A stretch of 64,000 nucleotides of DNA, taken from positions 62,892,475-62,956,474 of the forward strand of contig CM070877.1 in assembly GCA_036365515.1 (NCBI GenBank). The letters are read 5' to 3'. The position numbers were made by a program, and so were the translations under genes. This document shows positions 21,916 to 33,118 of this stretch, in pieces. Below the pieces are notes generated by a model. It was not told where the DNA came from, searched no databases, and worked only from the letters and a program-made list of their open reading frames with translations. How positions within the stretch are numbered: the stretch's first letter is position 1; each line of letters begins with the position of its first letter. Source of the stretch: Torymus aiolomorphi (lineage: Eukaryota; Arthropoda; Insecta; Hymenoptera; Torymidae).

Positions 21916-24132
21916 GGCCGAATCCATTTCAAATCAGGTGGACCGCGTATGCCTATGTCACCGATCATTTCGGAATTAAAGTATTCATGTTCTTCTCCAA
22001 AAATTATTTGACCCGTATATTTTTATTTTTTTGTTGCATCAAAATTTCATGCGTTCAGCAATGACAAAAAATTTCGAGAAAAACCTTACTTAGAAAAAAA
22101 TTTTTTCAATGTAATTTTCAAACCGCTACTGCTTCACCAGTTTTTTAAGCTTTTTAGCATGTAACACATAATTTCACTAAGGTTTGAGCCCTCTTTCACG
22201 TTCTTTATGTTACTTTAAACAAAAAAATAAAAATGCACGAGTTATGTACTTTTTACTGAAAAATGCACTTTTTAGAAAAGTGCATTTTTCTCAAAAACGC
22301 CATTTTTTTTTTGCTCAATTTTTTTTTGTCCTGATAGAGGACCTAAATACTTATCTAGATGTATTTGTGAAATTCCCGACCCGTGCCCTGGAATAGCGAT
22401 CATTAATGAGATAATACACAAACAAATTTTTCACGCTTAACCCTTACATATAGTCAATGGTATAACAGTCAATATAAAGGTTTTTATCTTTGTGCGTAAG
22501 CAATATACAAGTACACATAGTATCTGTTGTATTTTTTATTTTTGTCTTTTAGATTTTTTATTTTTATAACTACCTTTGTTTTTAGTAGTTAAGTAATACA
22601 TAAATGTACACGAGCGTAAGTAATACATATATGTACACGTATGAGTTTATGTACTTATACATTGGTCCGCTAGATGGCTATCGTTAGATCTTTTATGTAC
22701 CAAGAAAAGTTCGGTTTCTGCTATAAGTACACCTTCAATATTTTTTAAAACTATCATATTTTTTAAAATTATTATATATTTCACCTGATTAACTTAACTA
22801 CGATGTCTCAAAATTATTCAACGAAGAGAATCAAATGTGCAGATTTTTTAAATAAGCACAACAAAATTTTTTACGAACCTAATTCCGTGCGTTTTAAACA
22901 ACTTGAGAATCTTGCTCGTCCATTGAAGCTTCTCTATCCTGATTTACCTTTGACCCCCTCTACATATCTGTGTAGACGTTGTTACGAGCATAAATTTAAA
23001 TATTGTGATTCAATAAAAAAAATTACCATTGTATCAGATGGCGCCGCTAGCCACTTTAAAAATCGCTTTCAATTATATGAATTAAAACGAGCGCCATTTG
23101 ATATAAAATGGTTGTTCTCTGCTACTGGGCATGGCAAAGGAGCTGTAGATGGTGTGGGTGGACTTATAAAGCATTATGCTACTTTGCATAATCTTCGAGG
23201 TCCCCATGAAAAATCCATTCAAAATGCTAATGATTTTGTAGAGCACGTTCAAAAATATACAGATGCAATTAAAATAATACATTTACAAGACGTTGACGTA
23301 GAAGAGTTTAGAAAAGTAAAAAATGTTGATTGGCTTGCTACTCCTAAGTATCCTGGAATTAAAAAAACTCATTTATGGATTAAAGAAACGTGCAATGATA
23401 AAGTACATTGTTTAACAGCAAAGACCGCTGATTGTCCCGTTATTGAAGTAAGAACAACGAAGCAGAAAAAGAAAGGTAGATATAAAAATAAAAAATCTAA
23501 AAGACAAAAATAAAAAATACAACAGATACTAATGTGTACTTGTATATTGCTTACGCACAAAGATAAAAACCTTTATATTGACTGTTATACCATTGAATAT
23601 ATGTAAGGGTTAAGCGTGAAAAATTTGTTTGTGTATTATCTCATTAATGATCGCTATTCCTGGGCAGGGGTCGGCAATTTCACAAATACATCTAGATAGG
23701 TATTTAGGTCCTCTATCAGAACAAAAAAAAATTGAGCAAAAAAAATTGGCGTTTTTGAGAAAAATGCACTTTTCTAAAAAGTGCATTTTTCAGTAAAAAG
23801 TACATAACTCGTGCATTTTTTATTTTTTTTTTAAATAACATAAAGAACGTGAAAGAGGGCTCAAACCTTAGTGAAATTATGTGTTACACGCTAAAAAGCT
23901 TAAAAAACTGGTGAAGCAGTAGCGGTTTGAAAATTACATTGAAAAATTTTTTTTCTAAGTAAGGTTTTTCTCGGAATTTTTTGCCATTGCTGAACGCATG
24001 AAATTTTGATGCAACAAAAAAATAAAAATATACGGGTCAAATAATTTTTGGAGAAGAATATGAATACTTTAATTCCAAAATGATCGGTGACATAGGCATA
24101 CGCGGTCCACCTGATTTGAAATGGATTCGGCC
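21916..24132. mobile_element. DNA transposon with ~660 bp terminal inverted repeats
   Basis: Ends are GGCCGAATCCATTTCAAATC and the mirror image, flanked by CTAT on both sides (21912-21915 and 24133-24136). The arms extend to about 22583 and from about 23464, mirroring each other with few differences. The empty site can be read in the inner Gypsy copy near 35370-35420, which lacks the insertion and one CTAT. A single gene (22803-23513) lies between the arms and its 3' end enters the right arm. The 4 bp target duplication is compatible with the Sola superfamily, but I cannot assign the family from sequence alone. Confidence 0.85.
22803..23513 (+). CDS. Putative transposase-derived protein, 236 aa
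   Basis: This is the only gene of the long-TIR transposon. An ATG at 22803 follows the inner end of the left arm by about 220 bp. A Cys-X2-Cys pair (CRRCYEHKFKYC) lies at about residues 58-68. A conserved-looking core follows: VSDGAASHFKNRF (residues 77-89) and SATGHGKGAVDGVGG (106-120), patterns I associate with DDE-type transposase-like proteins of insects. The C-terminus is Lys/Arg-rich (residues 216-236) and could be a nuclear signal. The protein is short for a complete transposase, so it may be an N-terminally reduced product or a remnant. No frameshift or stop interrupts it. Confidence 0.6.
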   Translation: MSQNYSTKRIKCADFLNKHNKIFYEPNSVRFKQLENLARPLKLLYPDLPLTPSTYLCRRCYEHKFKYCDSIKKITIVSDGAASHFKNRFQLYELKRAPFDIKWLFSATGHGKGAVDGVGGLIKHYATLHNLRGPHEKSIQNANDFVEHVQKYTDAIKIIHLQDVDVEEFRKVKNVDWLATPKYPGIKKTHLWIKETCNDKVHCLTAKTADCPVIEVRTTKQKKKGRYKNKKSKRQK

Positions 24133-24136
24133 CTAT

Positions 24137-24753
24137 AATGTTTCTTTTTAAATATGGTTTTATTATTAGTTCTACTATTTTTTGTGCATACTTATATTTT
24201 TGTAATTGTTTTATATGATTTTATAATTTGTTTATTTGCTGCTTTTGTATCTCCATCACTTCTATTTTCCGTTTACTTTATTTTTCTTAGTGCTTTTATA
24301 TTATTATATCTTATTATTTAAAATACAATATTTATTTATACACGGACTATTTAATTAATAATTTGTGCTTTAAATTATTATTCAATTTCTTTTCTTACGT
24401 TTAACCCTTTATTCTATTCTTTATTTTTCCAGTATATATTTCCAACTTATTTGGCAATTATTCTTAATATTTTTCCTATAATCTTTGTTTGTTCTTTTAA
24501 TATTTTTGTTTATATATTGTAATGTTTCTCTTTTGTTTTATTATTTTTCCTTTGAAATATTTTATTATTGATTTTTTTTCTCACTTGTCTTATTGTCTTT
24601 GACTGCTATTTTTTCCGGATAATATCTTTTGATTTCAATATGTACTTGTATTTTGACACTTGATATTTCACTTATAGTTTGTTATGAAATTTGTTGTTAA
24701 TAACTCGACGAGCCGTACACGTTTATCTTCAGAAGTTTAAACGATTATGCTAC
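24137..24753 (-). other. Leader (5' UTR) of the outer element
   Basis: AT-rich sequence similar to the inner element's leader at about 35420-36165, including AACTCGACGAGCCGTAC (24705; inner copy near 36103). It ends at the target site CTAC (24750-24753) of the inner element and resumes at 37293. Confidence 0.65.
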
Positions 24754-25555
24754 CGTTAAGTCTTGAGTGTCGAGGAATCTACTCTTATATGTGTATTGAA
24801 ATTTGTATGGTTTATCTGCAAATTATATTTGAATGATATATATATATATTATATTTTCTTATATTTTCAATTGATATTTGATTTATATTACCTTTATTTT
24901 GGGCGTAGGCTCTCGTAAATAATAAACAGCTGATTAGTTAGATGCACTATTTATTGAAAGATATAAGGTTTATAAATAAGACTATGCGATTTACAACTTA
25001 TTAACTTTGTTAAACAATATATAATACCGATAGATTATTGAAATTATTGATATAAGAAATTCTCTTCGTAATTGAATGTAGGGTATTTGACCCGTATAAA
25101 ATATTCGCTTCTTCTCTTGTCGGCTGGAGTGGTACAGAGCTCGCGACTTTGGCACGATTACTAATTTGTGTGTTGAGAGTCGCCGTATTTATTAAGCGGT
25201 TAATTTGGGTTAAAGATGATTTTGACGCTGAGTAAAAATCCTTTTTCTAAACAAATTTAGTAAACATTTAAATTTCGATTTCGCATTTAAAAGTGCTGAT
25301 TCTAAACAAAGTTGCGATGAGCGGTTGGTTTCACAAGGTCAGTGGCTCGCTACGTCACGCTGGCTGTTGCGTAGCAGAAATTGCTGTACTGTTAAAATTC
25401 GCACTCGCATCGTTTTGTGGGTCAAAGAAATTAATATTGAGATTTAATAGCGTCATTAAACATATACGAAATATACGACATTTGTATGTCAAAAAATTAC
25501 TGGTGATAAATATGCATTGTTAAATTGAATTTAGAGATACGTCACAGACGTAACA
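24754..25555 (-). repeat. 3' LTR of the inner element
   Basis: Matches 36490-37292 with few differences. Plus-strand edges are CGTTAAG (TGTTAAG in the other copy) and GACGTAACA, so on the minus strand it starts TGTTACGTC. Confidence 0.85.
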
Positions 25556-25567
25556 CTTTCCCCCTTA
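25556..25567 (-). promoter_or_regulatory. Polypurine tract of the inner element
   Basis: The minus strand reads TAAGGGGGAAAG directly before the LTR start TGTTACG, the expected position of the plus-strand primer. Confidence 0.75.
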
Positions 25568-27789
25568 GATTGTTGAATATCGTAGAGATTCAACAAGTAT
25601 AATAATAGTTAGCCATCAGTAATTTTCTGTTACAATAATTTCAAATTACAACAACGTCTTTCATAAAATATTTTGAGAAATTTTTAAATAATTTCAATAT
25701 GGTTCGTTTAAAATTGTGGTTCATTTCGTAGAAGGATGTTTACAATTTCCTTCTGTTGCAATTTTTTCTCTATACTAGATGATACGTGGGTGTCAATAAA
25801 TTTGCAAATCACATAATTTTGTGGATCAAGAAATTACTGATGAGAATATAAATAGCAAATGGAATTTAAGGATACGTTACGGACGTAACATCTCCCCCCT
25901 TAGACTGTTGAATATCGTAGAGATTCAACAATTATAGGAACCATCAGTAATTTCTTGTTACAAAAGGTTCAATAATACTAACAATTCAAATAATAAAACA
26001 ATAATAAAAATTCATATCATTAAATCCATACTAAAAATTTATATATATATAAACAATAACAAAAACAATAATAAAAATTCAATAAATTTAAACAAAATTT
26101 CGTATCGTCTATAAATTTCTATAAAGTAAATCATTTATTTTTGTTCGTAACACTAGACTACACTTAACCTACGGTTTTAATTTTATATCACAATTGATTA
26201 ATAAAACGTTACGTAATAAATATAGCATACGTTATGCATTAGAATTTGTATAGAGATATATAATATCTTGTTTGAACATCGCATTTCGACAATAAAATTA
26301 TTTTATTACGCTAATGTATAATAAATTTTGTTTTGCTGGTTTTACATAAATTACAGTCATTGATTCACTGAGTTTAGAAATAGTGTGTGTATTAAATAAT
26401 TTTGTAATAAATAAAATGTGAGGAGAAATATAGGGAATGATTCAAATGATCATTCATTTCCCTCCCTGCTGAGATATTTGGCAAAAGATATATTATTTTT
26501 TCCTCTTTGTTTAAGTAGAATAACATTAAAGGGTTTTTGATATTATCATTATAAAAAAATATTTTTCAACCGCATACTGAGAAAAATTATAATTATTTCC
26601 AAAAGAAAAATGTAATTATATTGGTAAGTATTTTTGATAAAAAGGAAGGTTAATAGGACGGAGTGACTTTTGTTAATTTTGACTTGTTATTACTCTTATG
26701 CATCATTGTATTGCCTTTTTTTCCTGGAAATTTTCAGCCATTTCAATGTTCATTTTAGAACTCAAGATTTTTTTCCTGGCATGAGTACTATTCACATATT
26801 TGCATTATAGAGTACGCAGTGCGTTAGAGTAGATATTTGTTTTACTCAATACAGTGCCGAATAGTGTATCTTGTAGGATGATCATGTCAGTATATGATGA
26901 AACTGATCACTTCCAATACATTATATTCGATTTAATCTTAGCAATGTGAGTATAGCTACCTGATTTCTTCCTTTTGTTCTTATAAGTGCGAACAATTTTT
27001 TTGAAGGCAAATACAGCTTAATTTTGCATAAAATTACAGTCAAATTATTTTTATCTATGTTTGTTAGGGTTGCAAGGTTTAGGAATAGTTTTATTTTCTT
27101 TTTCCTTTGGATTAGCTCTATAATTACTTATTCAAAGCTATAGATAGAATAATAAGTTATTAAATTGATCCCTGAAATGTTTTCTACTTTGTGACTAAAT
27201 AATTAATTAAATATTTCTATTATTTAATAACACATAATTTTTACAAATAAAACTTTTGCTTGTTTCATTAGCATCCAAAAACTGAGGTATTTTAATATGT
27301 AATGCAATATTTTTGTTTGTTGTTGTTAAAAAAGAAAAGAACAATGTATATTTTTTTTAATTGTCAACGATGTTATTGTTAGTCGTGGCATTACTTCTAA
27401 AATCTTTCATGTGTGAATCTTTTTACTGTCTTCGTAAAAATTTCTTAGAATTTCATTATTCAAACTTATATTATCCCGATCGCATTTTTATAAAGTTATT
27501 AACTTTCTTAGGAAATATAGTTGCTTTTCACAAAATTCTGACAAGTTGATACGAACAATTGTAGACAACCGGATAAGTGGTTATAATTTTAAATTATATA
27601 TTTGGTAAAATCTGGATCACCTTAGGGTTAGTTCACCAAGAAGTAGGATGGTTTTGCTTCAAATGGAAAAGTTCAGCTGCAATTATAATTCTCTATTGCT
27701 GTATTAAGTTTGGAAAAAATAAGAAGAGATTATGATCGATGTTAATATTGAGTATGTTGTCCATATCCTAAAACAAAAATGTTATGTTA
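25568..27789 (-). other. Non-coding 3' region of the inner element
   Basis: About 2.2 kb between integrase and PPT, closely matching 15870-18140 of the outer copy. A second GTAACA + C-tract + TTGAAT..ATTCAA module lies at 25885. There is no env-like frame: the plus-strand frame at 27361-27549 is truncated relative to its counterpart at 17706-17954, so it is not conserved. Confidence 0.7.
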
Positions 27790-28759
27790 TTATTTTTTAT
27801 TATTAACAAGGCTTAATTTATTTGTATGGACTGTTTTTGCCTTTCCTTTATAGTCTATGACAACATTATTATTTTCATTTACTTTAATAATATCAACAGG
27901 GCCATGATAATGATCTTTTTCAAGTTTCCCTGGTTTAGGTTCTTTGATCAACCATACTTTATCTCCCATTTTAAATTCTCTTGGGTTAATAAATCTGTCA
28001 TAATATATCTTTGATTTTTCTTTTGACATTATTAATTTTTGTTTTGCTATTAAGGCAATTTCTCTCATATTATTAATCAGTTTTTCTAAATATCCATTAT
28101 AGGTCTGTAATAATTCTGATTTTTTTACTGGTTCGCTAGACGGAATTCTAGCAGGACAGGCAAAAACTAGTTCATATGGTGTGAATTGATGGCTAGTACG
28201 TACACTAGTATTATAATGAAATTGTGCAAAATCCAATAGTTCATCCCATTCATATTTCTTTGTAGAAAAATTTTTTAAATATTCACACAACGGGTGGTGT
28301 GCTCTTTCTAATGAACCATTAGATTGCGGCGAGAAAGCTGTAGTTTCAATTTTATCAAATTTAAACCTTTTAGCTATCTGTTTCATTATTTTACTCGTGA
28401 AATTTGCCCCTCTATCGGTTAGTACTATCTTTGGACATCCAAATATACATATAAATCTTTTTATAAAAGCATCTGAAACCGATTCTGCTGTTTGATCTTT
28501 TAAACATACTAAAATTACAAATTTTGATAATTGATCTTGTATAGATAAAATATATTTATTATTATTTTTAGTAATATTAAATGGTCCTACAATATCCATT
28601 GCGATTTTATCGAATGTTTTCCTCGGTGTATCTGTGATAATCATTGGTTGTTTAGTCTTTTTCCGCTTTAATTTATTTCTTTGACAATCTTCGCATTTTT
28701 TTATTCTGTTTTGGATGTCTGATTTTAAGTTTTCCCAAAAATATTTTTCCTTAAGTCTA
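27790..28759 (-). pseudogene. Integrase (catalytic core and C-terminal domain), Gypsy
   Basis: From 28759 down, the frame first shows the CX2C half of the zinc-binding domain (CEDCQRNK), then the ATG-initiated part at 28644. The DDE core is intact: D in AMDIVGPF, D in LTDRGANF, E in SPQSNGSLERAHH. The C-terminal domain includes FKMGDKVWLIKEPKPGKLEKD-like sequence and a short basic tail. Length and order are as usual for Ty3/Gypsy integrases. The HH half of the zinc finger is on the other side of the MITE at 28760-29525, so no complete integrase can be made from this copy. Confidence 0.9.
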
Positions 28760-29525
28760 CACTGAGAAAACTGTCGTAGGAAAATTTACTGAAAAGCTAA
28801 TAAAAATTACTATTTTTTATAGCAACGATGGGATATCATGGAAATTTAGGTACTTTTGCTAACTAATATAGTAATTTTTGTAGCCAAGCTTAAACTTAAA
28901 AAAAATTGACTTTCATGATTTTATATCTATAGGATACCTAATATTTATACAATATTTAATATATTATTAATTAAATTTAGCTATACAAGAAATAAATAAG
29001 GAAATCAAAATTTTTTTTTTACGGTGGTTGTGTATTCGAACCCTGGACCCTCCGCACGCTAGGCAGACGCGCTAACCTCTTACCCACGTGAGCTTCTTGA
29101 GTACAAAATTTTGGAACTGATACATTGGCTACCTTCGCTTACGAGAGAACTTTGATGATTATTTGATAGCAATAAATAACTATGATAATATAAAGAAATA
29201 ACTCATAGTTCACCTGCACAACGTAAAAATAAAACAACTGAATCGATATTGTCGATGTTTTTGATAACTTAAAAGGAAGATAATCTCAAATTGCGGGAGA
29301 AACATAACCTCAATCAGACACGTGCTCCCGGCGTGCACGCAATAAGTACTACATGTAGAGGGCACTTTTTGTTATGTGTAGTAGTAAAAATTATTAAGAT
29401 ACCTTGTAAATATTCCTGAACTATAGCAAAATTTTTTATAATTTGCTTATATCCCCGCGTTGCTATCAAATATAGTAATTTTTGTTAGTTTTTCAGTAAA
29501 TTTTCCTACGACAGTTTTCTCAGTG
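28760..29525. mobile_element. TA-flanked MITE inside the integrase zinc-binding domain
   Basis: Ends are CACTGAGAAAACTGTCGTAG and the mirror image, an inverted repeat of about 54 bp. TA flanks both sides (28758-28759 and 29526-29527), as in Tc1/mariner elements. It contains no transposase. A tRNA-like sequence lies at 29022-29095 on its minus strand. Confidence 0.85.
29022..29095 (-). tRNA. tRNA-like sequence (Gly-GCC-type loop) within the MITE
   Basis: The minus strand shows an A-box-like GTGGGTAAGAGGTTAGCGC, an anticodon-arm-like hairpin with loop CTGCCTA (anticodon GCC if taken at face value), and a good B box GGGTTCGAATAC. Acceptor pairing is poor and no clean D arm forms. It is more likely a tRNA-derived SINE head or a pseudogene than a working tRNA. 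Confidence 0.4.
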
Positions 29526-29841
29526 TATTGTATGTTCTATTTACACCTGAATGTCCTCCTATCATAGAGGAGTAATACATGTTAAAAATTTTATCCCTGT
29601 CTTCAATTTTTACATATTCAATATTATTTAAACATATTATTACCTTTATATTTGTATTGCTAAATATTTCTTTTAATACTTCCTCTATTTCTAACCAATT
29701 TATATTTAAAATTTCTATATCCCTAGAAATACTATAAATAGATATATTCTTAGTAATTAATAATTCTTTTAATTGATTAAATAATTTCGCTAAATTTTCT
29801 TTTATTAATTTACATGATACGGACGTATCTATGTATAACAT
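29526..29841 (-). pseudogene. RNase H-integrase connector and first half of the integrase zinc finger
   Basis: Contains SMIGGHSGVNRTYNT, the start of the HHCC domain (HX3-5H type), which breaks off at the MITE target TA. The matching CX2C half resumes at 28759. Upstream residues are a hydrophobic/charged connector without recognised motifs. It is in a different frame from the RNase H segment. Confidence 0.8.
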
Positions 29842-29906
29842 AAATAGTTTTTTATTCTCTATATTTATTATATCTATACTATCTTTTGTAAGTGATAGTT
29901 TCGGTT

Positions 29907-31747
29907 TTATGTTTTTACTTTGATTAATAATTCAGTATTTTTATCTAATGATTTTGCTTTTGAATTTATTAAATGAACGATATTATCGTTTCTAAATTGT
30001 ATAGAATTTTTAGAATAAATGATATTATTAATTTCCGGTATATTTTCTTTGTTTTCCTCAATTTTCTCTTCTTTTCTACCTGTAGTCATTTTTTTGTCAT
30101 TTTTCCTAGGTCTGCCCCTTTTTCCTTTAATTTTCTGTCTATCTTCATTCATTACTTTGATTTTGTCATCGTTACTAAGAATTCTAGGTTGTTCGTTATT
30201 TTTATTTAATATTTTCTTATTTTGTGCTCTGGTAATAACAAATATCTCTACTGGATTCCTAGATAGAGCATCTGCATTTGCGTTCTGTTTTCCTGGTTTG
30301 TATACGATATCAAATTCATAATCTGATAGTTTTAGTCTCCATTTTTGGACTCTTGTATTATTATCAGCTGATCTTAACGATAACAGCGGTTTGTGATCAG
30401 TAACTATTGTGAATTTGTTTCCATATACGTAATTTTTAAACGTTTTTATGGCAAACATTATTGCCACCAATGCTTCTTTTTCATAGGTGTGATATTTAGT
30501 TTCCGCTTTATGTAGACTTCGTGATGCGTAAGCTATCGCTGGGTCTTTGCCAATTTTTCCTTGCGACAAAACTGCACCTAAAGCAGAATTCGAAGCATCT
30601 GTTGTAATAATGAATGGTTCATCAAAACGTGGATATTCTAAGATTGGTGCTGTGCATAATAATTCTTTAATTTCCTCAAAGGCTTTTTGTTGGTCTTTTT
30701 CCCAATGAAACTTCACGTCTTTTTCTAGCAATATATTTACGGGTTTTGTTAATTTTGCGTAATTTTTTATAAATCTTCTATAGTAACCTGAAAGCCCTAG
30801 AAACTCTCTAATATTTTTAACATTTTTCGGTGTAGGAAATTTCTTTACTGCTTCTATTTTCTTTGGATCAGGTTTTATTCCGTGTTCACTAATAATGTGA
30901 CCTAAATAACATACTTCTTTTTTAAAAAATTCACATTTTTCTGGTTCTAATGTTAAATTTGCTTCTCGTAATTTTTGTGCAACTGTATTGAATCTTTCGT
31001 TGGCTTCTGTCATAGTTTCGCCAAAAATAATTATATCGTCGATGAATACGAAGCATATCTTACCGATTAAATCGCCTAAGACTGTATTTAAAACTCTTTG
31101 AAATGTACGCGGTGAGTTTCTTAATCCGAAAGGTAATACTCGAAATTCAAAACGTCCAATGGATTGATGCTAAATGCAGTTTTATGTATATCACTTGGTT
31201 TCATAGGAATTTGGTGAAATCCCGACTTTAAATCTATAACGTGATAAAACTTAGTTTTCCCCAATTGATCGAATATTTCTGTAATGTTTGGTCGTAAATA
31301 TGGATCTGGAATTGTCTTTTCGTTTAGTTTTCTGTAATCTATTACTAAACGCTATCGTTTTTTTCCATCTGCTAACTGTTTTTTTGCTACAATCCATGCT
31401 GGAGCGTTAAAAGCACTTTTTTAGTTTCGAACTAGGTCATTTGTTATTAATTTTTGAGTTTCCTCTATCGCGATTTCTTTTAATTTATGAGGTAAAGGAA
31501 ATTGCTTTACGTATACGGGTTTATCATCTGTTAAATTTATTTCATGTTGTTCTACATTACATGATCCTAAACTGTCTCCCTCTAGCCAAAATATATCCTT
31601 ATTTTTCAATACTAGATCCTTAATCATTGTTTTACTATTTCCAGGCAAGTTTTCGTAACATATTTTTTCTAATAATCTTTCTTCTCTATTATATTCTTTA
31701 AAATCTTGTACTGACTCATTTTTTCCTATAAAATTTATTGATCCCAA
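29907..31747 (-). pseudogene. Reverse transcriptase-RNase H, Gypsy
   Basis: From 31747 down: RT fingers (KQFPLPHKLKEIAIEETQKL), a stop at about 31420, then NAPAWIVAKKQ, a stop within KKR*RLVIDYRKLN (about 31350), motif A FYHVIDLKSGFHQI, a frameshift near 31165, then the motif-C region CFVFIDDIIIFG (FIDD variant) and YLGHIIS. RNase H follows: TTDASNSALGAVL, YHTYEKEALVAIMFA, TDHKPL and NANADALSRN. The C-terminal tail (from about 30240 down) is Lys/Asn-rich with RGRPRKN, which resembles an AT-hook; this is unusual and may be a DNA-binding add-on. Three lesions make RT inactive here. Confidence 0.9.
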
Positions 31748-31844
31748 ATTTAAAATTTCATTTTCATCTATGTTAAAGTCTTCTGTTATCTGAAAACCTT
31801 CAGGTAAATTGTCTATTTCATAAGATATAAAGCTATATTCTTTT

Positions 31845-32345
31845 TCATTTCCATAGTTTATTATAATCTTCTAAATCTACTTCAATCTTTTTATTCATTA
31901 TTGTCAAAAATTGTTTATAATCTGTTGATTCGATTTCCTCAAAATCGATTGCTTGGTCATTATTTTCAAAAGCAATATTAATATTATTTATTAATGACTT
32001 AATATTATTTTCGTCATTTTCCAAAATTTCCTCATAATGTAAATCATTTATATTTTCTGGTAGAATTTCATTTAACATTTTTTTTTGTAAATCCTTTCCT
32101 TCTGCATTTAATATTGGAATCGTATTTAAAATTTTCATAACGTCATCATATAATGTTATTTCTGAATTTATATTTACTTCATTTTTATTGATTAACTCAG
32201 GTTCATAAGATATTAAACAAGATGATTTCTCCATTTCATCCTCAATTTGAAAATTTTCAGTTTTTTCGTTTATTTGTATTACTTGTTCGCAATTTTCATG
32301 AATTATGGGTACTAAGCTTTGTTTTTCGTCCGTATTTTCTAACAT
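31845..32345 (-). CDS. Acidic linker between protease and reverse transcriptase
   Basis: A 166-codon frame very rich in Glu, Asp, Asn and Ile. The block ITLYDDVMKILN (about residues 62-73) is matched by VTFYDDLKVILD in the outer copy at about 19850, the only clear conservation. It lies between protease and RT in the minus-strand order. Typical Ty3/Gypsy polyproteins have no such long acidic stretch here. No known domain is recognised. Confidence 0.6.
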   Translation of the reverse strand: MLENTDEKQSLVPIIHENCEQVIQINEKTENFQIEDEMEKSSCLISYEPELINKNEVNINSEITLYDDVMKILNTIPILNAEGKDLQKKMLNEILPENINDLHYEEILENDENNIKSLINNINIAFENNDQAIDFEEIESTDYKQFLTIMNKKIEVDLEDYNKLWK

Positions 32346-32393
32346 TTTCTTTAAAACTTCTTCTGTTCTATTGTTATTCTTGATTTTAATTCT

Positions 32394-33118
32394 TTATCCG
32401 TTTTTTGTGACTGTATTAAGATTATGATTTAATTTATGGGCTGCTTTCAGTTTGATCTTACTATGATTTATTTGTAAATAGCCCTCGTCTAGTCTTAATT
32501 TTTGTTCAGTAAGAATTTTGATTCCTAAAATCCCGTCGTAAGGTAAACAAAAATTTGGTGGTGCTACATGGAAATCAATATTCAGTCCATTTATATTCAT
32601 TTTAATTACTCCTAATGTTTCAATTGTTTTATCTGTAATACCAGATAAATGAATTTTCCTATTTTCTAAAATTATATTAGAAGGTATCTGATTTCCCTTG
32701 ATAATATTTAACTGAGCCCCACTATCTACAAGTAAATTACATTTTTTATTTGGGTAGTGGTTTTCTATTTCAATATACTGCAGTGAGTTTTCTAATTTCA
32801 GAAAATACATTGCAATTTTGGTTGCTGCTATTCTTTCTTGTGTTTTTTCATTTTTAATACTATTTATTTCAAAATCACTTAAATTTATTTCGTTATTATT
32901 TATAATTTCTGATCTATTTATTGCCTTATTTGTCTCGATGTTTTCCGTAATATTCTTTAAATTCTTTGTAATCAATAAATCGATGTCCGTGTCTTTCCCT
33001 CCGTTGGTGATACCATCACTATTAAATGTACCTACTTTAATATCTGCGCTATCTTTGAGTGGTTTTTTGTTAATCCTTCTAGTCCACTCATTTCCAGAAG
33101 AATTTGTTAGTTTTCCGA
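32394..33118 (-). CDS. Aspartic protease region of Pro-Pol
   Basis: The frame is open from the end of gag (overlap at about 33107-33118) to the stop at 32394. The active-site motif is LLVDSGAQLNII, followed after about 75 residues by GILGIKIL, the usual second landmark of retropepsins. The N-terminal ~75 residues are Asn/Thr/Ile-rich spacer. The first ATG in this frame is at 32975, but the frame is open before it. Since it is the -1 frame relative to gag and overlaps the gag stop, expression by -1 frameshifting is likely. Confidence 0.85.

Noticed and set aside
17706..27549. Plus-strand hydrophobic frames at 17706-17954 and 27361-27549, considered as an env or accessory gene
   Set aside because: They lie opposite to the element's coding strand and the two copies differ by frameshift; no signal of protein conservation.
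29022..29095. A functional tRNA gene
   Set aside because: A and B boxes are good but acceptor and D-arm pairing are poor and it sits inside a MITE; kept only as tRNA-like.
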